IMG/VR virus record: IMGVR_UViG_3300002231_000750
Coordinates: 31,659 to 77,662 of that record
Strand: one strand, 5' to 3'
From: a virus
DNA length: 46,004 bases
Part shown: positions 21,808 to 29,011 of the stretch, piece by piece
Layout: every line of letters begins with the position of its first letter
How positions within the stretch are numbered: the first letter of the stretch is position 1
The notes under the pieces: model-generated
Told to the model about the DNA's origin: nothing
The model's input: the letters and a program-made list of their open reading frames with translations, nothing else
Databases searched by the model: none
Translations under genes and position numbers: made by a program

Positions 21808-21961
21808 GAATCAAACCTTTGTAGGACAAAATTTTCAAATCAAATTCTATCCTGTATGCGTACGAATCAAACCTTTCTGTGCCAGAATTTCGAATCTCAT
21901 TTCTCTGGTCCAGAATTTTGAATCATACCTTACTATAATATAATTAGGAATCAAACCTTAA
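21808..21961 (+). repeat. GAATCAAACCTT repeats
   Basis: GAATCAAACCTT occurs at about 21808, 21862 and 21950, with degenerate copies (GAATCATACCTT, GAATCTCATTTC) and CCAGAATTTCGAATC / CCAGAATTTTGAATC between. No gene present. Possibly binding sites ahead of the 21976 leader. Confidence 0.45.
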
Positions 21962-21975
21962 AGGAGGTGATGCCT

Positions 21976-21996
21976 ATGCTGGTGTTTAACACTTAA
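21976..21996 (+). CDS. Mini-ORF MLVFNT behind a perfect SD
   Basis: AAAGGAGGTGATGCCT leads into ATG, the same leader as at 17952 and 17482. Six codons, then TAA. A TCCCCC/GGGGGA hairpin (22006-22025) and GC-rich stems follow. Confidence 0.3.
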   Translation: MLVFNT

Positions 21997-22132
21997 ACTT
22001 TGTATCCCCCATTGCGGAGGGGGAAGACCGGGCTTCGAGTGAACGGCCGTTCCGGCCTCAGCTAAACATGCCCCGTAACACGACCAGTTTACCACATCCC
22101 AGAATCGCGTATGCTACTTAGTTGAGTGAGCC

Positions 22133-22240
22133 TGAAGGCGTGGCTCGCTGGCGCTCGCGTGTTCTCGTGACCGTGTCGTGTGGCGTGGAGCGTGGGACGT
22201 GACCGTGTTTCGTGCCGTGTTTTGTGAGAATTATTAACCT
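22133..22240 (+). repeat. CGTG-rich GC island, copy A of a long repeat
   Basis: A stretch with about ten CGTG words. Its first part (22139-22173) matches 24292-24324 over a shared 21-nt block CGTGGCTCGCTGGCGCTCGC(G), then TTCTCGTGACCGTG, with a 2-nt indel between. Base composition is much richer in G and C than the flanks. It ends just before the SD of 22262. Confidence 0.55.
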
Positions 22241-22261
22241 TAACTACGGAGGACAATATTT

Positions 22262-22462
22262 ATGGCAGAAAAGAATTTCAGAGAGTTATCAAACGTTAAA
22301 TGTACTGGTAAGAAAAATACATGCCAGAAGAAGATAAAGCAGAAGTTGGTGGACATTAAGACAGAAACACCAACACACTGCTTCGATTGTTGGGAACGTG
22401 AAGTATTGAAGAAACCAATGTCACGGGTCCAACGTAAACTATTTAACAGAGGGAGGTTGTAA
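22262..22462 (+). CDS. Small zinc-finger protein
   Basis: 66 aa. CTGKKNTCQKK and HCFDCWERE supply C-x6-C and C-x2-C pairs, on a strongly basic background. ACGGAGG precedes ATG by 11 nt. It is 2 nt ahead of the zincin-like gene, so the two are probably co-translated. Confidence 0.75.
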   Translation: MAEKNFRELSNVKCTGKKNTCQKKIKQKLVDIKTETPTHCFDCWEREVLKKPMSRVQRKLFNRGRL

Positions 22463-22464
22463 TT

Positions 22465-23922
22465 ATGACAGAAGCAATGAAACGAGCATTCAGCGTACCG
22501 ATAGGTACAACCGTCATCATTGGTTCGGAGTATCTCAGTGGAGCAGCACTTGACTTCATTGAGATAGCTTTATCTGTGTATCCCAACAACGTCAAGAGTA
22601 TTTACATTGACGTGAACGATGTGCTGAAACAAAAGGTAGGGGAAGAGCGTGTTTCCGTATCTGGTTGGCATGACGCAAGGACACGTTCGGTTGAGCTTAA
22701 CCTACAGGAGATACTCAGACAGGCTATTGATCACACAGAGCCACATGAAGGCGCAAGTAGGTATTGTGCTTTGAGGACTGAGCTTTGGTCACGGTTCTGT
22801 GTTATACTACTACATGAGATAGGTCACGACTACACATTCGAAATCGGCGGTCAAGAAGGATATGACGCAGTGAATGAGAAAGAGTTGACACAGTGGTCTA
22901 TCGACGTAGCCATGGAACTGGGGAAGACATATAACATGGAACCAGCACGATGGGAACATGAGCCGTACTTCGGTCAACTGTTCCAAAACGAGCTGGCTGC
23001 AGCGGCAGATGATAAAGAGAAAGAAGATTGGCTTCTCTTTCAGATGGAGTTGCTAGACTCAGACTTGGCTTACAATGATGTAGACAAGGGTATAGAGTTG
23101 ACAACTTTCCATGCTTATCAGCAGTATATGAGTGTCGATCCAATGTCCAAAGACTGGAAGAAGGAAACTATTGACATCACTCCTGTTGAGCCTGAACCTG
23201 AAAAACCGGTAGTAGAATTGCCGGAGAAACAATCGGTGATAGCTCTGAGGGATAAACCAATCGTGACTCAACCTGTGGTTCCTGTTGATGCGCCAGCAAA
23301 TGAGGCCATCATTCAGGTCGATGCCATGGAAGATGACGAGTGGACAGCACAGATTGTTGAAGAGTTGAGTACTGCTGCTGACGAAGACTTTCTTCCACCA
23401 TCCTACCAAGATGTTAAAAATGATTCCATCCAACGACAGACAGTACTCCTACCTAATGGAGCAGTAACTGACGCTCCTCCTGCCCAGAGAAAATTCCCTC
23501 CCACACCAATCGAAGATGTACAACCACTCCCTCCACACATAACGTATGACGTGTGGTCACAGGCGGTACAAAACATCTTCCTCAGATGTGGTGAGCACCT
23601 GTTCGCCGCCGCAGCACAATGGCAGCCAAACAATAATGTTCCGTTTGGTAATCCTAATCACTGTACGTCCGCATTCTCGATAGCAGATATTCCACACGCT
23701 AATGAGATAGTGATGTTTATGGATTTCACTCAAGGTAATGGACGGCCCGCCAAGAAACAATCTGTCCAAAACGGTGTAATATGTGGCAAGTTGGCGAAAC
23801 TACCATGTGTGGTATTATACCTTAACAGAGGAGGTAAGCTGATAAAGCGTACCATTCAGGCCGTAAAATCCAAATACGGGCAGCTCAAGGGCGCAAATGG
23901 CCAGAACAAAGAGATGCTGTAA
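22465..23922 (+). CDS. Zincin-like protein with HExxH motif and long linker
   Basis: 485 aa. Residues ~112-122 read VILLHEIGHDY, the HExxH metal-binding and catalytic signature of zincin metallopeptidases; E residues downstream could give the third ligand. Residues ~235-345 are a low-complexity P/E/V-rich linker (EPEPEKPVVELPEK). The C-terminal ~130 residues form a separate unknown domain (YDVWSQAVQNIFLRCGEHLF and on). AGGGAGG precedes ATG. A protease acting on host or phage proteins is likely, though the substrate is unknown. Confidence 0.8.
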   Translation: MTEAMKRAFSVPIGTTVIIGSEYLSGAALDFIEIALSVYPNNVKSIYIDVNDVLKQKVGEERVSVSGWHDARTRSVELNLQEILRQAIDHTEPHEGASRYCALRTELWSRFCVILLHEIGHDYTFEIGGQEGYDAVNEKELTQWSIDVAMELGKTYNMEPARWEHEPYFGQLFQNELAAAADDKEKEDWLLFQMELLDSDLAYNDVDKGIELTTFHAYQQYMSVDPMSKDWKKETIDITPVEPEPEKPVVELPEKQSVIALRDKPIVTQPVVPVDAPANEAIIQVDAMEDDEWTAQIVEELSTAADEDFLPPSYQDVKNDSIQRQTVLLPNGAVTDAPPAQRKFPPTPIEDVQPLPPHITYDVWSQAVQNIFLRCGEHLFAAAAQWQPNNNVPFGNPNHCTSAFSIADIPHANEIVMFMDFTQGNGRPAKKQSVQNGVICGKLAKLPCVVLYLNRGGKLIKRTIQAVKSKYGQLKGANGQNKEML

Positions 23923-24037
23923 CATTTGGAATAACAACGCGCCTGACTCATCCAAGTTCCATGAGAGATGTCCTTTGTGGATGATTGAAAACGCCAATGG
24001 TATTTTACAGGTACACGAAACACCAGCCACACAGTAA
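23897..24037 (+). CDS. Small zinc-binding protein overlapping the zincin gene
   Basis: 46 aa from ATG 23897, overlapping the previous gene by 26 nt. RCCNIWNNNAPDSSKFHERC gives C-C...H-x3-C spacing suitable for zinc. SD is weak (AAGG). The next gene starts 15 nt later with a strong SD. Confidence 0.5.
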   Translation: MARTKRCCNIWNNNAPDSSKFHERCPLWMIENANGILQVHETPATQ

Positions 24038-24052
24038 TAGGAGGTAGCCACC

Positions 24053-24283
24053 GTGCCAAAGACGTTATTTGGTAGAATTATCAAGAAGGTGGGTAAGACA
24101 CTCACCATAGAGCTGGATAACGGTAAAAAGGTCAGGAAGACCACCCCAGGTTTCAAATTCGGTGAACGTGTTCAAGTAGCCATGAATTGGGAATCTGGGC
24201 GGGTGCGGAAAGTGTATCCTGCTAATATAGAGGAAAGTGAGACGACGTATCCAGAAGAAGATTTAGACCAAGTGTCTGAATAA
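24053..24283 (+). CDS. Small beta-barrel (KOW/OB-like) protein
   Basis: 76 aa with GTG start behind AGGAGGTAGCCACC. FGRIIKKVGKTLTIELDNGK then RVQVAMNWESGRVRKVY reads as five short strands typical of a KOW or S1-like nucleic-acid-binding barrel; acidic tail. Fold is inferred from pattern only. Confidence 0.7.
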   Translation: MPKTLFGRIIKKVGKTLTIELDNGKKVRKTTPGFKFGERVQVAMNWESGRVRKVYPANIEESETTYPEEDLDQVSE

Positions 24284-24291
24284 GGTAAGGA

Positions 24292-24325
24292 CGTGGCTCG
24301 CTGGCGCTCGCGGTTCTCGTGACCG
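24292..24325 (+). repeat. GC-rich repeat, copy B
   Basis: Repeats the first part of 22139-22173 (see copy A) 9 nt after the 76-aa gene. It also precedes the next gene by about 80 nt. Confidence 0.55.
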
Positions 24326-24405
24326 TGCTGTGTGGGGTAAGATGAGGCCTCACCAAGCACTTAATCATTTAATCTCATCACAAACTTCTTATAAGGAGAG
24401 TACAA

Positions 24406-25296
24406 ATGGACAACTATTTAACACAACGACTAGAGCTTGTATGTGCCAATCAACCAGTTTATGTACCAGGAATTCCCGGACAGAAGGGAGCAAGAGGGTA
24501 TATCAGTGTGTTCATGAATGAAGATTGGCAGCGTTCATTAAAACCCGGAGATGAAAACTATCCGGTAGCAGTGGTTATTAACGGCTTCAGCAGCATGAAC
24601 ATGGAAGCTGGTAAGACAGGCCCGGCCGAGTTCATCGCTGGTCTCAGTAAGGGACATACGTTCCGTGCTGAATTGCGTGTTCGTACCAAACGGGAGTTCA
24701 TAATCCATCCCGATACCAAACAGATCATGACAACTCCGTCAGGCGCTCAGCGTTATAACGTGGTTGAGTTCAGGTCTCTTGGGTCGTATTTCCGTTATGG
24801 AAGAGACGGGAGAAAGTTCGAAGACGAGCAGATAATGGCTGGTATTCGTCATTATGCGTGGGACGGAAAACTTCCACTGATGGCACTTCAGAACTTTCTT
24901 GTTGAAGCACAGAAGGCAGAGCCACAGGGCGGAGTTCAAACAAATCTGCTCACTGCTCTCATCAACATATGTAATGAAGGGCCGCAGCATGAGACACAGA
25001 GACGTGCGAATGATAGAGCGCCATATGTACCAGGTGCGGAAACTTTTCGCAATGCTACTGTTAAACTGCCACAGGCCAATGCTTATGCTGGTGGTGCGCA
25101 GCCCAACTTCGTTCAGCAGGTTCAGAACGCTGTTAATCCCGTCACAAATGTTCAACAGGGATTCAATCCGGTAAGTACTCAGCAGGCTGCTCCACCTACG
25201 CCTCCAGTAGTTACCAATCCTCTCACTCCGACACAAAATACACAGCAGAATGTGGCAAACGCTGCTAACGGGTTCCCGCCTGAAGGTCAGTACTAG
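24406..25296 (+). CDS. Candidate single-stranded-DNA-binding protein (OB-fold-like)
   Basis: 296 aa. Residues 1-160 hold a strand-rich core: ARGYISVFM, GHTFRAELRVRTKREFI, YNVVEFRSLGSYFRYG, then a helix (DEQIMAGIRHYAW). The last ~100 residues are a Q/N/P-rich disordered tail (TNPLTPTQNTQQNVANA), an SSB-like design but without the classical acidic tip. A shorter paralogue lies at 19568-20104. AAGGAG precedes ATG and a strong terminator follows, so it may be highly expressed. The SSB role is inference. Confidence 0.75.
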   Translation: MDNYLTQRLELVCANQPVYVPGIPGQKGARGYISVFMNEDWQRSLKPGDENYPVAVVINGFSSMNMEAGKTGPAEFIAGLSKGHTFRAELRVRTKREFIIHPDTKQIMTTPSGAQRYNVVEFRSLGSYFRYGRDGRKFEDEQIMAGIRHYAWDGKLPLMALQNFLVEAQKAEPQGGVQTNLLTALINICNEGPQHETQRRANDRAPYVPGAETFRNATVKLPQANAYAGGAQPNFVQQVQNAVNPVTNVQQGFNPVSTQQAAPPTPPVVTNPLTPTQNTQQNVANAANGFPPEGQY

Positions 25297-25343
25297 GATA
25301 CAAATCTGACATAGACAATCGTCGAAGTTAGATATAATAGGTA

Positions 25344-25395
25344 GGATAGGGCGCTTGGCATATAGGCGCTCTATCCAACCCTATTTTTTTTCTTG
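25344..25395 (+). terminator. Strong rho-independent terminator
   Basis: GGATAGGGCGC pairs over 11 bp (one G-U) with GCGCTCTATCC, then AACCCTA and T8. It lies 48 nt after the stop of the SSB-like gene and closes the 11.5-25.3 kb block. Confidence 0.85.
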
Positions 25396-25500
25396 TTTTA
25401 CCAGTATTTTTTTTGTATTCAACCGCTCTTATTTTCCCTTGACATAATCAAGGATAATAGACAGGGTTTGAAATTCCAGCGCGGGGCATAGAAGGGACAA

Positions 25501-25626
25501 GTGTATGGTTTTACTTCAGATAATGTGTTTTATCATGGTCAGACGGTATACAAGGGACGGAACTATAATAGAGTCTGGGGGCGGAGCTACGCTACTATGA
25601 GCCGGCCTTCCAAATCACTTCTGTAG
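25501..25626 (+). CDS. Possible small protein (41 aa, GTG start)
   Basis: GTG with AAGGGA upstream opens a frame with protein-like composition (YGFTSDNVFYHGQTVYKG, then RVWGRSYATMSR). It overlaps the 25589-25633 stem, so one of the two readings may be chance. Confidence 0.3.
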   Translation: MYGFTSDNVFYHGQTVYKGRNYNRVWGRSYATMSRPSKSLL

Positions 25627-26040
25627 AGTAGCATGGATAGGCGTACCACACAGGGGGTACCTTATAACCTAACCGAAATCATTACTAATTGTTATCACTG
25701 TTTTTGTAGAATACCATAGATAATCGACTTGTGAGCTGGTACCGGCAGGAAGTCGATTGTTTATAGTACTTCACGTGTGTGGGTGTTAGTATCTTTAATA
25801 ATGCCGTTACTTTAACTGTGGGTATTAATTTATAGTTATTTTCGTACTTTTGATGTCTACATAGGGGAAAAGTATACCTTCATTATATTTTATAGGTATG
25901 GCACATTTTGTAGAGTAGCATGAACAATCGACTTGTAGGTATACGACACCTGTAAAGGTACATGGTTCCTACATCTATAACTGCTGTACAACCAATCTTC
26001 AATAATCTCGTTACTTTATATCTGGTAACAAAAAACTCCA

Positions 26041-26120
26041 TATAGTAGTAAATGTTTCTTATAAGAGAACGAAAAGGTGTATATAGTAGTATTATACTAC
26101 TATTGCGAACAAAAAGAGGT
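26041..26120. repeat. TAGTAGTAT repeat cluster with head-to-head pair
   Basis: TATAGTAGTA at 26041; ATAGTAGTAT (26083-26092), one T, then its exact reverse complement (26094-26103); and a further reverse copy near 26119-26129. ATATCGATCGATATCGAT follows at about 26131. It sits ahead of the first gene of region 3. Confidence 0.55.
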
Positions 26121-26225
26121 ATTTACTACTATATCGATCGATATCGATAACAATATGAAGAATACGACCTATTTTGAAGATTTTTGGGCGCTATATGATA
26201 ATTTGTAAATGTAAGGAGGAATCTG

Positions 26226-26438
26226 ATGAGATTATGGAAGTTTACATACCAATGGATAATTCCCATAGTAGTAATATCTATATGGGTATATGCTATGCTT
26301 AAGTTATTCGATCCATTCATGATGCTGGTAGGCTTTGACAGTGCTGCGTTTACTGGTGGAATAACTTGGTGCTGCTGGTGGTATAATAAACAACCTAAGA
26401 AACCGTTAAGTACTGACTGGTACACTAAACCCTACTAA
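26226..26438 (+). CDS. Small membrane protein
   Basis: 70 aa. Hydrophobic spans at about 8-26 and 30-52, then W/C-rich WCCWWYNK and a basic-polar tail. AAGGAGGAATCTG precedes ATG. First gene of the small-gene array. No family recognised. Confidence 0.7.
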   Translation: MRLWKFTYQWIIPIVVISIWVYAMLKLFDPFMMLVGFDSAAFTGGITWCCWWYNKQPKKPLSTDWYTKPY

Positions 26439-26450
26439 CAGGAGGATATT

Positions 26451-26732
26451 ATGGCACTATTTAAGGTTATAGCCTTTATCTTTATTATGTTACCGCTTTC
26501 ATTTGCTCAAATGATAGGAGAAGCATGGTTGGAGGGATGTAGAGTAGTATTAGGTAAGGCTCAGAAGGTGTTAATGAATAGAAACTGTTATATACTACTA
26601 CTATGCTTAGGTATGTGGTCTATTATGTGTCTAGGACCATTGGTGATAGTACTTATGTGTATATTCACTGTTACAACAACCTGTGCGGTACAATGTGCCT
26701 ATAAGGATGGGTTTATGGGAGGTGGGGTATGA
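26451..26732 (+). CDS. Membrane protein
   Basis: 93 aa. First span 2-22 (VIAFIFIMLPLSFAQMIG) and a long hydrophobic region 46-82 rich in L, M, C. AGGAGG precedes ATG, and the last 4 nt overlap the next start. Function unknown. Confidence 0.7.
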   Translation: MALFKVIAFIFIMLPLSFAQMIGEAWLEGCRVVLGKAQKVLMNRNCYILLLCLGMWSIMCLGPLVIVLMCIFTVTTTCAVQCAYKDGFMGGGV

Positions 26733-26932
26733 TGGATAAGGGGACAGTAGGTGTTATACTACTAGGCTTTGTGTGGTGGATAGCTATGTGCTTCTGGCCA
26801 ATACCAATGTTGTCTATTGAGATAGCTTTGATAGCTGCTGGTATGGTATATTTCAATGGCCCGGAATTATATCGATCGATAATGGTTAGATATAAAATGT
26901 CGAAGTGTGTTCGATCGACTCCCATTCATTAA
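26729..26932 (+). CDS. Membrane protein, two helices
   Basis: 67 aa with spans at about 8-25 and 27-44 and a basic C-terminus (RSIMVRYKMSKCVRS). Starts ATGATG inside the previous stop; the first or second ATG may be used. SD GGGAGGTGG. A TATCGATCGATA palindrome lies inside the gene near 26869, also found at 26131. Confidence 0.65.
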   Translation: MMDKGTVGVILLGFVWWIAMCFWPIPMLSIEIALIAAGMVYFNGPELYRSIMVRYKMSKCVRSTPIH

Positions 26933-26944
26933 CATTAAATGATA

Positions 26945-27135
26945 AAGATAGTAGTAGTAGTAACATCCTGTATTGATAGGTGGATAGTAGTATTACACTC
27001 TCATAGAAACAGATGGATAGTAGTATTACACTATTGGTGGATAGTAGTATTACACTCTCATAGAAACAGATGGATAGTAGTATTACACTATTGGTGGATA
27101 GTAGTATAACCCTGTGTAGCACTGAATAGTAGTAA
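26945..27135 (+). repeat. Tandem 57-nt repeat carrying TAGTAGTATTAC
   Basis: Two full units (starting 26979 and 27036) and a partial third (27093) with a period of 57 nt. Each unit holds GGATAGTAGTATTACACT twice. Two further copies of the motif flank the array (26948, 27126). No gene on either strand is credible. It precedes the 27161 gene. Confidence 0.75.
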
Positions 27136-27160
27136 TAAACTGTAGATAGAGGAGAAGTAT

Positions 27161-27295
27161 ATGATAGATTGGAAACGAATAGGAAAGATTCGAATTGATA
27201 TGAAGGTATTCATGATATGGATAATAGGGATACTTTCTGTTGGAGGTACTATATGGGTATATGTTCTTAAGGATTGGGGGGGTATAGATATATAG
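27161..27295 (+). CDS. Small single-pass membrane protein
   Basis: 44 aa. Basic start (MIDWKRIGKIRIDMK), then a helix FMIWIIGILSVGGTIWVYVL. AGGAGAAG precedes ATG. Function unknown. Confidence 0.6.
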   Translation: MIDWKRIGKIRIDMKVFMIWIIGILSVGGTIWVYVLKDWGGIDI

Positions 27296-27373
27296 TTATG
27301 GTTGCTATAGAGCATTAAGCTACTTTCTCTGGCGCCGATTTTTAATTATATTAAATGAAATAAGGAGGTTATT

Positions 27374-27658
27374 GTGAAACCTAAGTTCTATGTGTTATTG
27401 AAACATGATGAGATAGGGTTGGGGAAGATGTTTGATAAGACCCCTAAGTCGCCGTTCTTAACAACAGAAGAGACAGCTATGATTTTTGATGTTACACCGG
27501 GTACAGTCTTAGCCTGGGGTTATAAAGATAAGCTGAGATATGTGAAGTTTTCCCCTAGGATAGTTCGCTATTACAAAGAAAATGTGGCTAGAGTGCTGGG
27601 CTTTGAAGAGCTAGCAAACAAGATGAGAGATACATATAAGCATATAGTTACATTGTAA
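27374..27658 (+). CDS. Helix-turn-helix DNA-binding protein
   Basis: 94 aa with GTG start behind AAGGAGGTTATT. FLTTEETAMIFDVTPGTVLA then RYVKFSPRIVRYYKENVARV matches the MerR/excisionase-like HTH_17 pattern: helix pair, recognition helix, and a wing leading to a conserved basic strand. Likely a regulator of nearby genes. Confidence 0.8.
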   Translation: MKPKFYVLLKHDEIGLGKMFDKTPKSPFLTTEETAMIFDVTPGTVLAWGYKDKLRYVKFSPRIVRYYKENVARVLGFEELANKMRDTYKHIVTL

Positions 27659-27675
27659 TTACAGGGGGTTAAATC

Positions 27676-27771
27676 ATGAGTAAAACAACGAGATTTGTGA
27701 TGTGGTATATACCCACATATTTTGTTCTTATGACCCTTGGTAGTCTACTGGGTTGTGTAATAGCGATGTAA
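27676..27771 (+). CDS. Tiny membrane protein
   Basis: 31 aa, one helix (YFVLMTLGSLLGCVIAM). GGGGGTTAAATC precedes ATG. Function unknown. Confidence 0.5.
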   Translation: MSKTTRFVMWYIPTYFVLMTLGSLLGCVIAM

Positions 27772-27783
27772 TTGGAGGTTATT

Positions 27784-27924
27784 ATGCTGGAAAGAATCAA
27801 AGAAGGTTTTAAAGAGAGCTGTCGATGGGGCGGCGACTTCTATTGGGTATGTGTTGGTTATGGCCTCATTACCATAGGTGTTATAGCTGGCATATTCGTA
27901 TTAATAGTATTAATAACAACTTAA
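27784..27924 (+). CDS. Small single-pass membrane protein
   Basis: 46 aa: charged N-terminus MLERIKEGFKESCRWGGDF then a C-terminal helix GLITIGVIAGIFVLIVLI. TTGGAGGTT precedes ATG. Tail-anchored layout. Confidence 0.6.
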   Translation: MLERIKEGFKESCRWGGDFYWVCVGYGLITIGVIAGIFVLIVLITT

Positions 27925-27955
27925 CATAGTAGTATAAACCTGTATAGGAGGTTAT

Positions 27956-28015
27956 ATGCCATACAAGGAATGGGTTAAATGGAGAACTGGAAGTGGTGAA
28001 TCCTACTGGGCATAG
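27956..28015 (+). CDS. Possible 19-aa peptide
   Basis: AGGAGGTTAT leads straight into ATG; the product is MPYKEWVKWRTGSGESYWA. It overlaps the interrupted membrane ORF 27979-28083, and may serve to load ribosomes for it. Confidence 0.35.
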   Translation: MPYKEWVKWRTGSGESYWA

Positions 28016-28083
28016 GGTTCTTGGTTATAGACTGGGCTTTGTTTAGGTGGGACTGTTTTATTGATGCTATTATAGGAGATTAA
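27979..28083 (+). pseudogene. Small membrane ORF interrupted by an in-frame TGA
   Basis: Reads MENWKW, TGA, then ILLGIGFLVIDWALFRWD and CFIDAIIGD to a TAA next to the following gene. The part after the TGA is a clear membrane helix with the amphipathic style of its neighbours, and TGA could replace a Trp codon by one change (TGG). Other genes here stop with TGA, so code change is unlikely; nonsense mutation, base error or readthrough remain. Confidence 0.45.
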
Positions 28084-28085
28084 CA

Positions 28086-28343
28086 ATGGCAGATAAAAAG
28101 AAGATGAGAGATGAACTAGAGGTTATCTTTAAGTCACAAAGTAAGGTATATGTTGACATAGATCTGTTAAGAGATTTCGACCGCCGCTACGGACTTGTTC
28201 AAGACCTTGACCAGATTGACTGGGATGATATGATAGCAGTCACTGATATAACTACTGAATTTATAAGGCGATGGAAAGAGACAGTTGAAGTTGTTGAAGA
28301 CTTCAGAAAGCTGTGTAAAGAATATCATTTTAAACCGAAGTAG
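28086..28343 (+). CDS. Hypothetical protein
   Basis: 85 aa, helical, acidic centre (QDLDQIDWDDMIAVTD) and basic end. TAGGAGATTAAC precedes ATG. No family recognised. Confidence 0.75.
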   Translation: MADKKKMRDELEVIFKSQSKVYVDIDLLRDFDRRYGLVQDLDQIDWDDMIAVTDITTEFIRRWKETVEVVEDFRKLCKEYHFKPK

Positions 28344-28377
28344 TAGTAACATACTGTAAAGGGAATACGACCACAGT

Positions 28378-28452
28378 ATTAATGCCAGGAAAGACTGGGA
28401 AGTTTACATTAAGAAGTATAATGAAGCACTTAAAGCCAAGAAAGGGGGATAG
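28378..28452 (+). CDS. Small ORF without a standard start
   Basis: The frame 28360-28452 encodes EYDHSINARKDWEVYIKK then YNEALKAKKGG, protein-like and ending just before the next SD. Only ATT (28378) is near the AAAGGG site; ATG 28383 is in another frame. Either a rare start codon or an indel removed the start. Confidence 0.3.
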   Translation: MNARKDWEVYIKKYNEALKAKKGG

Positions 28453-28454
28453 AT

Positions 28455-28691
28455 ATGGCTAATCCTATCGAGGAATACCGAAAGGATTGTAAGTGGGAAG
28501 CTGCATGTGCGGCCGAGAATGGCCAAAAGAGAGAAGATGGTGATGATTACAGAGCTCTATGTGGTACTCACTTCTGCCGTAAGTCATGGGATGATTTTCC
28601 GTGCGTAAGGAAAAGGCGTGGTATGGATGCCATTACATTCTCGGTACACCAGGCCGCACAACTGGAATTATTTTTCAAAAGTGGTATGTAA
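28455..28691 (+). CDS. Small zinc-binding protein
   Basis: 78 aa. Cysteines at CKWEAAC, LCGTHFC and FPC suggest a C4 zinc site in the first 50 residues; helical end. GGGGGATAGAT precedes ATG. Function unknown. Confidence 0.7.
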   Translation: MANPIEEYRKDCKWEAACAAENGQKREDGDDYRALCGTHFCRKSWDDFPCVRKRRGMDAITFSVHQAAQLELFFKSGM

Positions 28692-28706
28692 TTACAGGAG
28701 GTTATA

Positions 28707-29009
28707 ATGGCAATACCAGTACGTTTTATACTATCATTTTTCTTCACATCAATAGTTTTCTGCTGCCTCACAGTTGCATTTGATTTTAAACTTGAGGGTT
28801 GGACAGAGATAGCTTACTGTATCATTATGTTACCTACGACTCTATGGTTCCTGAAACCAAAAGACAAGGTGGCTGGCGCAATTGGGTCTGTTGGTTGTGG
28901 TATATTCTGGCCGGTTTCTCTAGGCACCATTGGTCTTGTGAATCTCAGCTTCAAAGTCATTCCGTATAACAAATACAAATGGTTAGATAAAGACCTGAAT
29001 GGAGGTTAG
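28707..29009 (+). CDS. Membrane protein, three predicted helices
   Basis: 100 aa with spans at about 5-26, 33-48 and 58-80, ending in a lysine-rich tail. CAGGAGGTTATA precedes ATG. Function unknown. Confidence 0.75.
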   Translation: MAIPVRFILSFFFTSIVFCCLTVAFDFKLEGWTEIAYCIIMLPTTLWFLKPKDKVAGAIGSVGCGIFWPVSLGTIGLVNLSFKVIPYNKYKWLDKDLNGG

Positions 29010-29011
29010 GT

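Larger units (their letters stand above)
25396..26225 (+). other. Gene-poor structured region
   Basis: About 830 nt with no convincing gene. Features: CCTTGA/TCAAGG hairpin (25437-25453), second AAATTCCAGCGCGG copy (25471-25484), GCTACGCTAC/GTAGAGTAGC stem with one mismatch (25589-25633), a 15-bp stem ATAGATAATCGACTT/AAGTCGATTGTTTAT (about 25716-25765) and a partial repeat of it (TAGAGTAGCATG, AATCGACTTGT) near 25912-25945. Likely one or more non-coding RNAs or a control region. Confidence 0.5.

Noticed and set aside
25437-25465. TTGACA promoter after the terminator
   Set aside because: No -10 box lies at 16-18 nt; the sequence is better explained as a CCTTGA/TCAAGG hairpin.
26979-27110. CRISPR-like spaced repeats
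   Set aside because: The 57-nt units are exact tandem copies, so there are no variable spacers, and no cas genes are near.
26886-27122. 78-aa minus-strand ORF with repeated VILLSTNS
   Set aside because: It is only the translation of the tandem repeat on the antisense strand; no SD and wrong strand for the region.
27979-28083. Alternative genetic code with TGA as Trp
   Set aside because: Well-supported genes at 12094, 18521 and elsewhere end in TGA right before the next SD, so TGA is a stop here.
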